DNA of 64,000 nt from Streptomyces sp. NBC_01116 (GCF_041435495.1 NZ_CP108644.1:5565501-5629500); one strand, 5' to 3'; counted from the stretch's first letter, positions 45,389-54,080 are shown. Notes: a model not told the origin generated them from the letters alone. A program made the numbers and translations.

Positions 45389-45638
45389 GGCTTGCCTTCG
45401 AAAAACAGGGCTGGGAGGACTATACGTCCTGGCTCAAGAACGACCGCAAAATGCTCCTCGGATCAATAGGCTCGTTGAGGATGTCAGGCGTGACCCCTTC
45501 ACGGGGATCGGCAAGCCCGAGCCGCTGAAGTACCACTTGCCCGGAGTGTGGTCTCGGCGCATCGACGACGAGCAACGGCTTGTCTACCTGGTTACGGACA
45601 AGGAGGTTGTCATCCTCGCGGCTCGCTACCAATACTGA
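45385..45638 (+). pseudogene. Frameshifted YoeB/Txe-type toxin
   Basis: From GTG the frame reads VRLAFEKQGWEDYTSWLKND then RKML, the N-terminus of YoeB/Txe ribosome-dependent RNases. After about position 45455 the family sequence continues in a different frame: RINRLVEDVRRDPFTGIGKP, then YHLPGVWSRRIDDEQRLVYL and a terminal AARYQY. One missing base near ATGCTC-CTCGG explains the shift; the total length of 254 nt is one short of 85 codons. The toxin is therefore inactive unless a sequencing error or programmed frameshift is involved. Confidence 0.85.
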
Positions 45639-45677
45639 CCGTGGAGACGGTTCCTGGTGGGGATGTGCTGAGAGGGT

Positions 45678-45695
45678 GCTCCCGTTCTGGGATGG
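45678..45695. repeat. Direct-repeat module, copy 3
   Basis: gctcccgttctgggatgg matches 42103-42120 at 17 of 18 bases and precedes the third ychF 3'-end repeat by about 50 bp, the same arrangement as at 42.1 kb. Confidence 0.55.
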
Positions 45696-45743
45696 CCATC
45701 GAGGAACCGGCGTCTTCGCAGGTGGGAAGCTCTGTAGTAGACA

Positions 45744-45756
45744 CTCCGCTTCAACG
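45744..45756. repeat. ychF 3'-end repeat, copy 3 (att-like)
   Basis: tccgcttcaacgt is identical to the core of the ychF end (40714-40726). It lies after the YoeB remnant and 20 bp before a hairpin, marking the probable right boundary of the second accessory interval. Confidence 0.6.
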
Positions 45757-45776
45757 TCTGATACGTCCGGCGAAAG

Positions 45777-45808
45777 GCCGTCCGACCCGCGGCGGGGTGG
45801 GTCGGACG
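45777..45808. terminator. 11-bp hairpin after att-like copy 3
   Basis: ccgtccgaccc (45777-45787) pairs with gggtcggacgg (45798-45808) over a ten-base loop. A hairpin follows each of the three ychF-end repeats at a similar distance. Confidence 0.65.
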
Positions 45809-45984
45809 GTGCTTGCGTTCCGTGCGGAGTCCGTAGCGTGCTGACTCCGGTCGCCGTGCGGGGCGACGGTTACGCCGCTTCGCCGGTCCGTGGCCGGGTC
45901 TCGGCGGACCACTGACGAGATCTCCGGACGTGGTTCTGCCCGCGTCTTCGTGCGTACCGGGGTCACGCCGTGTGCCGTGGTGCG

Positions 45985-46233
45985 CTACTGGCGGCTGATC
46001 GCCCGTGAGATGCCGGCTGCGACGGTCGTGGCCAGGATCCACCCGGCAGAGGTCAGGCCGTAGGCGAGCCACTGCCCCGTGTCTCGGGGTGCGAAGGCGG
46101 CGTCCTGTCCGAAGGCGGTGATCGGGACGAGCAGGTCGAGTGTGTAGAAGACGGCGTTGAACGGTGGCGCCTTCTCCGCTTCGAGGGGAGCGGGAGGATG
46201 CGTTCCGAAGAAGAGTGCGCCGCAGTTCGGGTT
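45985..46233 (-). pseudogene. 3' relic of a membrane protein gene
   Basis: An open stretch of about 82 codons ending in TAG, with no start codon and a stop directly upstream. It reads APPFNAVFYTLDLLVPITAF, then GQWLAYGLTSAGWILATTVA and ends AISRQ. Two hydrophobic segments and a Trp-anchored pattern match the C-terminal tail of Streptomyces membrane proteins that I recall (oxidoreductase or pentapeptide-repeat annotation). The N-terminal bulk is gone. It lies just beyond the third att-like repeat, consistent with a deletion scar at an island edge. Confidence 0.6.
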
Positions 46234-47600
46234 TCAGGTAGTGCGGTGGCCTGGTGCGCGCAGGGGTGCTCACGTCCGGTCGCTCGCGGACCGGTGGGAG
46301 TTCCTCGTGGTATCCGCCGAAGTCGGCTGTGTGGCCTGGTGGTTGAGTCTGTTGTCCGGCATTGTCTGGGAAGGGTGGATGTCCTGGAGGTCGCGGGGCC
46401 GAGAAGTGCGGTGCGGGGACACTCGGTCCCGACCGGTCGTCAGGGGCGGCCGTGGGGCCGCGAACAAGCCCCTGACCCGCGGAAACGTCAACTCCGCCAC
46501 GCATCACCTCAGGACCTTTACGGAACCTAGACCAACTCCTTGCTTATCCTTGCACTTGGCCTGGATTCACCTTTACGCTTCCGGTGGGAGCGATCGCATG
46601 GTGAGACATCGGAGAGCGCAACCAAGGACCTCTGCGCCTTCGTGAGGCGATCCGGATCTGATCACTGTGTGTTGTCGGACAGGTCAGTGGGCCGAGAGCA
46701 TGGAGCGAGTGTTGAGGGTGGACATGCTTGTGGCCGTTCGCTTCGAGGGCGCCGCGTCGATGCGTGAGGGTGCTGATGCCGGTGGCTCGATCGCGTTGGG
46801 CGGGCCCGGGGTGCCGAGCCTCGGCACGGACGCCGAGGACGTCTTACCGATACGGCTCGTCACGTATGCCGTGCGCGCTTGCGAGGGGCCCCCGACCCTG
46901 GACGGGGCGGGCGAGGCGAACGAGGCCGGCGCGCCTCTTCTCGGCTGCCCCGGGCGCCGGCCCCGTGCCCGGCCCCCGTGCTCCTCGGTGCTGGTTGCCG
47001 TGCGTGCGGCTACGGGCCCGCCGGCCCGCGCCGATGAGCGGGACCTCCGGCAGTGTCGTTCGCCGCAGCGGGAGTTCGGGCGTCCGTCGGTGGCCCCCGG
47101 CAGCCGGCGTCGGGCGGCGGCGCAGGGCCGCTCGGTGGCCCGTCCCCGTCGCTCCCTTCTCCTGCGCCGCGTACGGCCGCGCCACCCGGCCCGTGTCACG
47201 AGCCTCTGGGCGACCCGGGGAGCGGGTTTCTCCTGAGCGGTCTCCGCGAGGGATGGGCCTGGGTGTGGGCATTTTGGGCGAAGAATGCTCCTTCGGTTCG
47301 GCATTCCGCCTCATCGAGAGGGAGGACGACTGTGCGTCCACCGCAATTTTCGGGACATTGGCCTTTTTCTGGAGCGGTTTTCCGAGAAGTGGTTGAAGGC
47401 TTTTGTAAGTTCAAGGTCGCGCATATTATCTGACCGACATCCAGGGGGTCTTTCGCCAGGCGGGGCCGGTTGGCACCCGACGTCCGCACCGTGGATCCGA
47501 CCAGGCGTCCCGGGGGACGCGAGGTGTGGAGCCCGCGTTCACCCACAAGGTGTGGCCCGGCGGACTTTCCCTTGCATTGAGGCACAACGGGGGAACGGTA
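46234..47600. other. Long region without a convincing gene
   Basis: Several overlapping frames are open on both strands, but none has consistent codon bias, a ribosome-binding site or recognisable motifs. The last 250 bases before the regulator are A+T-richer and probably hold its promoter: TATTAT at 47424-47429 with TTGTAA at 47403-47408 is a weak candidate (15-bp spacing). The region may be decayed sequence between the accessory island and cluster B. Confidence 0.5.
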
Positions 47601-48224
47601 ATGAGTACGCGTATTCTCGTCGCAGGTGAGCATGTCATATACACCGAAGCGCTCGCCGGACTGCTGAACCAGATTCCCGGATTCCGGGTGGCGGGGGTCG
47701 TGGGCTCGCACCGCGAATTGGTTCCCGCGATCCGCAAGGCGGCCGCCGTATCCCTGGTCCTGGGCGGAGTGACTCCGTACGTACGGGAAACGGTGCACGA
47801 AGTGCGCAACCACGTGCCCCACTGCGGTATCACTCTCATCACCGAACAGCCCGGGCAGGTGGCGCTGGTCAAGGTGCAGGAGTCCGAGATGGTGAGCGTC
47901 ATCTCGCGCGGGGCGCGGCTGAATCAGCTGATCGGCACCATCCGCAGCATGCAGGCGAGACAGCAGGACCTCCGGGGGCGCGAGAGACCGGCGGACGGTT
48001 CCTGTCCGGCCGACGTCTCCTGTCCGGCCGTCGACCTCCTGAGCCAACGCGAGCGTGACGTCCTCCGCTCCACGGCGACCGGAGCCTCCGTCAAGGAGAT
48101 CGCCCGGGAGTTCTACCTCGCCCCCGGCACGGTGCGGAACCTGACCTCGTCGGCGATCAAGAAGCTCCAGGCCCGCAATCGGTACGACGCGGCACGCATC
48201 GCGGAAGAACTCGGCGGTATCTGA
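47601..48224 (+). CDS. NarL/LuxR-type regulator with degenerate receiver domain
   Basis: 207 aa from an ATG preceded by GGGGGA. Residues 1-115 follow the response-regulator fold (STRILVAGEHVIYTEALAGL) but lack the usual acidic pair (AGE in place of DD), the phospho-acceptor Asp (SLVLGG) and the conserved Lys (SVISRGA). The C-terminus is a LuxR helix-turn-helix, LLSQRERDVLRSTATGASVK then IAREFYLAPGTVRNLTSSAI. It is therefore likely phosphorylation-independent, as in several atypical antibiotic-cluster regulators. It is convergent with the sugar operon and is the probable regulator of cluster B. Confidence 0.88.
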   Translation: MSTRILVAGEHVIYTEALAGLLNQIPGFRVAGVVGSHRELVPAIRKAAAVSLVLGGVTPYVRETVHEVRNHVPHCGITLITEQPGQVALVKVQESEMVSVISRGARLNQLIGTIRSMQARQQDLRGRERPADGSCPADVSCPAVDLLSQRERDVLRSTATGASVKEIAREFYLAPGTVRNLTSSAIKKLQARNRYDAARIAEELGGI

Positions 48225-48249
48225 GCTCCGTTCCGCTCCAGCGGGATCA

Positions 48250-49278
48250 TCATCCGGCGAGGTCCGCCGGGGAAGTGCGGCTGTCGCGCACAGGTGGCGC
48301 CGTGCGGTGGACCGCCGTGCCGGCGAGGCTGATCGCCTCCAGCAGTTCGGCCTGGCGCAGGATCTCCGGTGCCGGACGGGCGCGGGTGCGGACCGCGCGG
48401 GCGAAGGCCGTGACGGCGTTGCCCGCCTGGTCGTCCGCGGGCAGGGAGAGCCGGGCCGTCACCCCTGCCCGTTCCAGCCGGAGCACCGGCTCGTGGTCGG
48501 CGGGTGGGGTGAACGCCCGGTCGACCGTGAGCCGGCCCGTGCTGCCCCAGAGCGTGTACGTACTGCGGTAGGTGTGGTCGAGGCCGTAGCTGAGCTGGAG
48601 GGCGAGTCCGTCTCCGCCGTCCAGCAGCGCCGTACCCGCCGTGTCCACCCTGTCCGCCGGATCCCGCCTGGCGGTGGCGCCCACCAGCCTCGGGCGCGGG
48701 TCCGGTCCCAGCAGGCCGAGTGCCGCGCGGAGCGGATACACGCCGAGGTCCCACAGGGCCCCGCCGCCCAGGGCCGGGTCGTAGCGGATGTCGGAGGCCG
48801 GCCGGCGCGGCACGGTGAACGCGGCGTCGAAGGCCTGGAGCCGTCCGATCGCCCCGTCGGCGACGTGCCGCATGACCGCCCGGTGCTGGGAGTGGTGGAG
48901 GAACAGGACGTTCTCCACCAGGGCCAGGCCTCGTGAGCGGGCCAGCGCGCAGAGTTCGGCGGCGTCCGCCCCGCTCATCGCGGCGGGCTTCTCCACGAGC
49001 ACGTGCTTGCCCGCCCGCAGCGCCGCACCGGCCCACTCGGCGTGCATCGACGCGGGCAGCGGCAGATAGACCGCGTCCACGTCGGCATCGGCCAGCGGCT
49101 CGGCGTAGTCGTCGGCGGCCCGGCAGCCGTACTCCCGGGCCAGCTCTGCCGCCCTGGCCGGGTCCCTGCTCGCCACGGTGACCACGGTGACGTCGGCGGA
49201 GGCTCGGAAGGCGGGCAGCATGCGCCGCCGGGCGAACTCCGCCGTGCCGAGCACCGCGATCCGTACCGGTCGGCTCAT
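48250..49278 (-). CDS. NDP-hexose 3-ketoreductase (Gfo/Idh/MocA family)
   Basis: 342-aa NAD(P)-dependent oxidoreductase. The Rossmann motif AVLGTAEFARRRMLPAF is at the N-terminus, and EKPAAMSGADA is the family block with the catalytic Lys. The C-terminal domain has GGGALWDLGVYPLRAALGLL. Paired with a 2,3-dehydratase, this family reduces the 3-keto group of TDP-3,4-diketo-2,6-dideoxyglucose (as SpnN does). The ATG overlaps the stop of the 2,3-dehydratase gene (ATGA). It is the last gene of the leftward sugar operon. Confidence 0.9.
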   Translation of the reverse strand: MSRPVRIAVLGTAEFARRRMLPAFRASADVTVVTVASRDPARAAELAREYGCRAADDYAEPLADADVDAVYLPLPASMHAEWAGAALRAGKHVLVEKPAAMSGADAAELCALARSRGLALVENVLFLHHSQHRAVMRHVADGAIGRLQAFDAAFTVPRRPASDIRYDPALGGGALWDLGVYPLRAALGLLGPDPRPRLVGATARRDPADRVDTAGTALLDGGDGLALQLSYGLDHTYRSTYTLWGSTGRLTVDRAFTPPADHEPVLRLERAGVTARLSLPADDQAGNAVTAFARAVRTRARPAPEILRQAELLEAISLAGTAVHRTAPPVRDSRTSPADLAG

Positions 49279-50699
49279 GACAGCCTCACCGCACCGGAGT
49301 TGAGCACGGCCAGCAGCGTACGGGCCTGGACGGTGACCTGATGGCCCCGGCCCGTCAGGGCGCCCAGCTGGCCCGGCGTGATCCAGAGGTAGTCCGGCGG
49401 CGGGCTGAGCAGGTCGCTGTCGTCGACGCCGTCCAGCGACACGAGGAGGCAGCGGTTCTCGGCGTACAGGAACCGCCCGCCCTCCTCGGAGAGCACCGTC
49501 GCGTAGCGGACGCGTGAACCTTCGGCCGCACGGACGAACTCCGCGTACGCCGCATGGTGACCGCGGTCGTCGGATGGGGAGCACACGGTCGGGCCCACCT
49601 CGACGGTCCGCGACAGCCCCGCCTCCGCACGGGCGTGGACCAGGAGATGCGGCACGCCGTCGAAGTGGCGGAAGAGGAACGCGCTGACTCCGGGGCCGCA
49701 CGGTTCGAACAGGGGCTGGGTCCAGCTGCCCACCTCCCGGCCGTCCGCCTCGACCGCGACCGCGACCACGCGGAAGTGGCGGTCGTCCGGGCGGCGGACC
49801 GCCTGTTCGTCCCGGAGCCAGCCCCGCACCCGGGCGAGCGGTACGGGTTCGGCCCGGAGCCGGGAGCGGGCGCGGGCGGCACCGAGCCAGGATGACACCT
49901 CGGCGTCGGTGTGCCGGGCCGGCCGGGGCCCTGCGGGGGTCGGCAGGCAGGCCAGTACGGTCCTGGTGTCCATGTTGACCACGTTGTCCAGCCGGAGGAG
50001 CTCGCCGATCTGGCCGAGGGTCAGCCAGCGGAAGTCCGGTTCGGCGGCGGGGTCCTCGGCGACCTCCTCGGCCGTCTCCACCACGATGTTGCGGTTCGAC
50101 TTGTACAGGAACCACTCGCCGTGTTCGGACTGGAGCGTGTCGGTCAGCGTCCGGGCACGGCCCGGATCGGTGAAGAACTCCAGGAACCGCACGCCGGAGC
50201 CCCCGTGCACCCGCTGGTAGTTGCTCCGGGTGGCCTGCACGGTCGGTGACAGCTGGAGCAGGTCCCGGTTGCCCGGTTCCATCTTGGCCTGGGCCAGGAA
50301 GTGCAGTACGCCCTCGAACTCCCGGGCGAGGAGGCCGAGTACGCCCACCTCCGGCTGCATCATCACCGGTTGCTGCCACGGGGCCCGTGCCCGGTCCGCG
50401 TCGTGCACGCGCAGGCCCTCGACGGTGAAGAAGCGGCCGCTGCGGTGCACCAGGTTCCCGGTGTCGTCCTGGAACGACCAGCCGTCCAGCTCCGCGAACG
50501 GGATGCGCCGGATCCGTGTGCCGTGGTCGCGGCGGCGTTCCGTCAGCCACGCGACGATCTCGGCCGTCGTGCTCCGGGCGCCGGTCGCCGGGTCGGTGGC
50601 GGCCACGGAGCGGGCGATCCTGGCCTCCAGCCCGCCCAACCCCTCCAGCCCGTCCGGTCCGGCCTCCGTGTCCTGCGGCCGGGAGCTGTCGAGCCTCAC
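49275..50699 (-). CDS. NDP-hexose 2,3-dehydratase
   Basis: 474 aa from a GTG overlapping the stop of the preceding gene. The protein is an internal tandem duplication of the roughly 200-aa dehydratase unit: MMQPEVGVLGLLAREFEGVL, LQLSPTVQATRSNYQRVHGG in the first half and QPLFEPCGPGVSAFLFRHFD, VEVGPTVCSPSDDRGHHAAY in the second. This two-unit form is characteristic of EvaA/TylX3/SpnO. It eliminates water from TDP-4-keto-6-deoxyglucose to start C-2 deoxygenation. It needs the 3-ketoreductase encoded next. Confidence 0.95.
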   Translation of the reverse strand: MRLDSSRPQDTEAGPDGLEGLGGLEARIARSVAATDPATGARSTTAEIVAWLTERRRDHGTRIRRIPFAELDGWSFQDDTGNLVHRSGRFFTVEGLRVHDADRARAPWQQPVMMQPEVGVLGLLAREFEGVLHFLAQAKMEPGNRDLLQLSPTVQATRSNYQRVHGGSGVRFLEFFTDPGRARTLTDTLQSEHGEWFLYKSNRNIVVETAEEVAEDPAAEPDFRWLTLGQIGELLRLDNVVNMDTRTVLACLPTPAGPRPARHTDAEVSSWLGAARARSRLRAEPVPLARVRGWLRDEQAVRRPDDRHFRVVAVAVEADGREVGSWTQPLFEPCGPGVSAFLFRHFDGVPHLLVHARAEAGLSRTVEVGPTVCSPSDDRGHHAAYAEFVRAAEGSRVRYATVLSEEGGRFLYAENRCLLVSLDGVDDSDLLSPPPDYLWITPGQLGALTGRGHQVTVQARTLLAVLNSGAVRLS

Positions 50700-52003
50700 C
50701 GGCGGCCCGCCACGAACTCCCGTACCGAGGCGATGACGTAGTCGGTCATCTCGTCGGTGAGGCCCGGGTAGACACCGGTCCAGAAGGTCCGCTCCGTGAC
50801 GATGTCACTGTTGGTCAGCTCGCCCACGACGCGGTGGGGCTGGTGGAGGTAGGCGGGCTGCCGGGTGAGGTTGCCCGCGAACATGCGGCGCGTACCGATC
50901 TTCCGCCTCTCCAGGAAACCGGTCAGCTCCCCGCAGGTGAACGGGGCATCGGGACCGACCGTCATCACGAACCCGAACCAGCTCGGGTCGCTGCCGGCCG
51001 TCGCCTCCGGCAGCAGGAGGTGGCGTACGCCGTCCAGGCCTTCACGCATCCGCCGCCAGTTGTGGCGGCGCGCCGCGATGAACCCGTCCAGCTTCCGCAG
51101 CTGCGACAGGCCGAGCGCCGCCTGCAGGTCCGTCGACTTCAGGTTGTAGCCGACGTGGGAGAAGATGTACTTGTGGTCGTAGCCGGCGGGCAACGCGCCG
51201 AGCTGGTGGTCGAAGCGCTTCAGGCAGGTGTCGCTGTGCCCCGGTTCGCACCAGCAGTCCCGCCCCCAGTCCCGCAGTGACTCGACGATCCGCGCGACCT
51301 TGAGGTCCGAGGTCGTCACGATGCCGCCCTCGCCCATCGTCAGATGGTGCGCGGGGTAGAAGCTCACGGTGCTGACGTCACCGAACGTCCCGGTCAGCTG
51401 CCCCCGGTAGGTGGTGCCGACCGCGTCGCAGTTGTCCTCGACGAAGACCAGGCCGTGGTCCGCGGCGAGCTGGGCGATCTCCGCCACCTCGAACGGGTTG
51501 CCCAGGGCGTGCGCGATCATGATGCCGCGGGTCCTGGGCCCGATGGCCGCGGCGACCCGGTCGGCGGTGGTGTTGTAGGTGCCGAGCTCGATGTCGACGA
51601 AGACCGGCACCAGGCCGTTCTGCAGGATCGGGTTCACCGTGGTGGGGAATCCGGCGGCGACCGTGATGACCTCGTCACCGGGCAGCAGCCGCCGCTCGCC
51701 CAGGAGGGGGGAGGTGTAGGCGGTGAGCGCCAGCAGGTTCGCGGACGAACCGGAGTTCGTCAGATGGGCCTTGCGGCGCTTCAGCAGGCGGGCGAAGTTC
51801 GACTCGAAGCGCTTGGAGAGCGGCCCGGCCGCGATCCGCAGATCCAGGGCCGCCTCCACCAGTGCCGCGCGGTCGTCCTCGTCCAGGACCGCGCCGGACG
51901 GCCAGATCTCCGTGGTCCCCGGTACGAACTCCCCGGAATCACGCACGCTCTGGTGGTGCTTCCGGGCCTCTTCCAGGACCCGTATCCTGTGCTCGTCGTT
52001 CAC
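50696..52003 (-). CDS. NDP-4-keto-hexose 3-dehydratase (E1/SpnQ type, [2Fe-2S] PLP/PMP enzyme)
   Basis: 435 aa from GTG (VNDEHRIRVLEE) overlapping the stop of the 4,6-dehydratase gene. It belongs to the DegT/AHBA-like fold but carries the marks of C-3 dehydrases. The PLP Lys is replaced by His (FYPAHHLTMGEGG), and RDCWCEPGHSDTC supplies a C-x-C-x7-C iron-sulphur motif. Such enzymes use PMP and an electron donor to remove the C-3 hydroxyl. No dedicated ferredoxin or reductase is in the window, so cellular donors are presumably used, as for SpnQ. Together with C-2 removal this gives a 2,3,6-trideoxy sugar. Confidence 0.94.
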   Translation of the reverse strand: MNDEHRIRVLEEARKHHQSVRDSGEFVPGTTEIWPSGAVLDEDDRAALVEAALDLRIAAGPLSKRFESNFARLLKRRKAHLTNSGSSANLLALTAYTSPLLGERRLLPGDEVITVAAGFPTTVNPILQNGLVPVFVDIELGTYNTTADRVAAAIGPRTRGIMIAHALGNPFEVAEIAQLAADHGLVFVEDNCDAVGTTYRGQLTGTFGDVSTVSFYPAHHLTMGEGGIVTTSDLKVARIVESLRDWGRDCWCEPGHSDTCLKRFDHQLGALPAGYDHKYIFSHVGYNLKSTDLQAALGLSQLRKLDGFIAARRHNWRRMREGLDGVRHLLLPEATAGSDPSWFGFVMTVGPDAPFTCGELTGFLERRKIGTRRMFAGNLTRQPAYLHQPHRVVGELTNSDIVTERTFWTGVYPGLTDEMTDYVIASVREFVAGRR

Positions 52004-52992
52004 GACCGGTCCTCCGTCTGCGCTGCCTGGTCCTTCGCTGCCTTCCACCACGCCGTGTTCTCCCGGTACCAGTCGACGGTGGCGGCCAGCCCTTCTCCGA
52101 AGCCGACCCGTGGCGTGAACCCCAGCTCGTCACGGGCCTTGGACCCGTCCAGCGAGTAGCGCAGGTCGTGTCCCTTGCGGTCGGTCACATGCCGGATCAT
52201 CGACCGGTCCGCGCCGCACAGGACGGCCAGCTGCTCCGCCAGCTCGATGTTGGTCAGCTCGTGGCCGCCGCCCACGTGGTAGATGCCGCCGGCGACGCCC
52301 TTGGTCAGCACGAGCTGGACGGCCCGCGCGTGGTCGTCCACGTGGATCCAGTCGCGTACGTTCCGCCCGGAGCCGTACAGCGGGATCGGCTCGCCCTCCA
52401 GGAGGTTGGTGGTGAAGCGCGGGATGGCCTTCTCCGGGTGCTGGTACGGGCCGTACGTGTTGGAGCAGCGCGTGATCGACACGTCCAGCCCGAAGGTCCG
52501 CCAGTAGGCGCGCACGGTCAGGTCCGCCGCCGCCTTCGACGCCGCGTAGGGGGAGTTGGGCAGCAGCGGCGACTCCTCGTGCCAGGAGCCCTCGTCGATG
52601 CTCCCGTACACCTCGTCCGTGGAGATGTGCACCACCCGCTCCACCCCTGCGGCCAGGCAGGCGTCCAGCAGGGTCTGGGTGCCCACCACGTTCGTCCGGG
52701 TGAAGACGGCGGGTGCGTCCAGGGACCTGTCGACGTGCGACTCGGCCGCGAAGTGCACCACGGCGTCGTGGCCGGGCAGCAGGTCGTTCAGCAGCGGCGC
52801 GTCGCAGATGTCGCCCCGGACGAGGCGCAGCCGGGGGTGACCGACCGGAATGTTCGCGGCGTTGCCCGCGTAGCTCAGCTTGTCCAGCACGGTGACGTCG
52901 GCCCGCTCGTAGCCCGGGTACCCCTGCGCCAGCATCGTCCGGACGTAGTGCGAGCCGACGAACCCGGCCCCGCCGGTGACCAGAATCCTCAT
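52000..52992 (-). CDS. rfbB: dTDP-glucose 4,6-dehydratase
   Basis: 330-aa extended SDR. MRILVTGGAGFVGSHYVRTM is the NAD-binding motif; AESHVDRS, STDEVYGSI and the catalytic YAASK are intact. It converts TDP-glucose to TDP-4-keto-6-deoxyglucose, the branch point for all deoxysugars. Its ATG overlaps the stop of the thymidylyltransferase gene and its own stop overlaps the start of the 3-dehydratase gene, so the whole block is translationally coupled. Confidence 0.96.
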   Translation of the reverse strand: MRILVTGGAGFVGSHYVRTMLAQGYPGYERADVTVLDKLSYAGNAANIPVGHPRLRLVRGDICDAPLLNDLLPGHDAVVHFAAESHVDRSLDAPAVFTRTNVVGTQTLLDACLAAGVERVVHISTDEVYGSIDEGSWHEESPLLPNSPYAASKAAADLTVRAYWRTFGLDVSITRCSNTYGPYQHPEKAIPRFTTNLLEGEPIPLYGSGRNVRDWIHVDDHARAVQLVLTKGVAGGIYHVGGGHELTNIELAEQLAVLCGADRSMIRHVTDRKGHDLRYSLDGSKARDELGFTPRVGFGEGLAATVDWYRENTAWWKAAKDQAAQTEDRS

Positions 52993-54080
52993 CGGGCTCC
53001 TCCTGTACGCGCGCCGTTCGCCGCCAGCTCCGTGGGCAGTTCCGTGGTCAGGTCCGTGGGCCGTGGCACCGGGGGCGATCCGGAGCCGATCCGCACCGAG
53101 CGGCCGATGAGCAGGTCGCTCGCGCCGGTCCGTTCCGTCACCCACGCCCCGTCCATCACGATGGAGTTCTCCAGCTCGGTGCCGCGCAGGACGCAGTCGC
53201 TGCCGATCGATGTGCCCGGTCCGATGCGGCAGTCCTCGACGCGGGAGCCGGGGCCGACGATCACCGGCCCGGTGATGACGGAGCGCAGCACGGTGGCGCC
53301 CGGGGCGATGTGCACCGGTCCGGTCAGGCGGCTGGCGGCGTCGGCCGTTCCGTGGACGCCCCTCTCCAGGGTGTCCAGCAGGCGCCGGTTGCAGTCCAGC
53401 ACGTCCTCCACGCGTCCGGTGTCCTTCCAGTAGCCGGTGTATTCGCCGGCCGTGACCGCGGACCCCCGGTCGACGAGCCACTGGACGGCGTCGGTGATCT
53501 CCAGCTCGCCGCGTGCGCTCGGGCCGATCGCGGCGACCGCCCGGTGGATGGCGGGGCGGAAGAAGTAGACGCCGATGAGCGCCAGGTCGCTGAGCGGCAG
53601 GCGCGGCTTCTCCACCAGCCGTCGGACCCGGCCACCGGTGTCCAGCTCGGCCACCCCGAAGGCACGGGGGTCGGGAACCCTGGCCACCACCAGGTGCGCG
53701 GCGGAGCGGCGGGCCCGGAACTCCTCGGCCGGCCCCGCGATGCCGTCCTGCACGACGTTGTCGCCGAGGTACATCACGAAGTCGTCGTCGCCGAGGAACG
53801 GACGGGCGATGGCCACACAGTGCGCCAGACCCAGCGGCCGGGCTTGCGTGAGGTAGGTGATCCGGGCGCCGAACCGCGATCCGTCGCCGATCCGTGCCGC
53901 GATGTCGGGCCCCCAGGCGCCGACGACCACGCAGATCTCCCGTACGCCCAGCGCGCGGAGGTTGACCAGGACGTGTTCGAGAACGGGCTGGTTGGCGATG
54001 GGGATCAGCTGTTTGGGCATGGTCTCGGTGAACGGCCGCAGCCGCGTCCCGAGACCTCCGGCGAGTATCAGCGCCTTCAT
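52989..54080 (-). CDS. rfbA: Glucose-1-phosphate thymidylyltransferase (long, StrD type)
   Basis: 363 aa from the ATG of MKALILAGGLGTRLRPFTET with GGAGG upstream. The nucleotidyltransferase domain includes KQLIPIANQPVLEHVL, the metal-binding YLGDN and VEKPRLP. The C-terminal about 110 residues are a left-handed beta-helix (PVHIAPGATVLRSVITGPVI), found in the longer antibiotic-pathway enzymes such as StrD. It activates glucose-1-phosphate with dTTP. A 145-bp gap separates it from the aminotransferase gene upstream. Confidence 0.95.
   Translation of the reverse strand: MKALILAGGLGTRLRPFTETMPKQLIPIANQPVLEHVLVNLRALGVREICVVVGAWGPDIAARIGDGSRFGARITYLTQARPLGLAHCVAIARPFLGDDDFVMYLGDNVVQDGIAGPAEEFRARRSAAHLVVARVPDPRAFGVAELDTGGRVRRLVEKPRLPLSDLALIGVYFFRPAIHRAVAAIGPSARGELEITDAVQWLVDRGSAVTAGEYTGYWKDTGRVEDVLDCNRRLLDTLERGVHGTADAASRLTGPVHIAPGATVLRSVITGPVIVGPGSRVEDCRIGPGTSIGSDCVLRGTELENSIVMDGAWVTERTGASDLLIGRSVRIGSGSPPVPRPTDLTTELPTELAANGARTGGAR

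Noticed and set aside
45626..46507. 293-codon minus-strand frame
   Set aside because: Arg/Pro-rich shadow. The membrane-protein relic at 45985-46233 reads in another frame of the same strand and has the sensible composition.
46667..47236. 189-codon plus-strand frame (MCCRTGQWAE...)
   Set aside because: The first 60 codons have some GC3 bias, but the remainder is Arg/Pro/Ala shadow, no family is recognised and opposing frames overlap completely.
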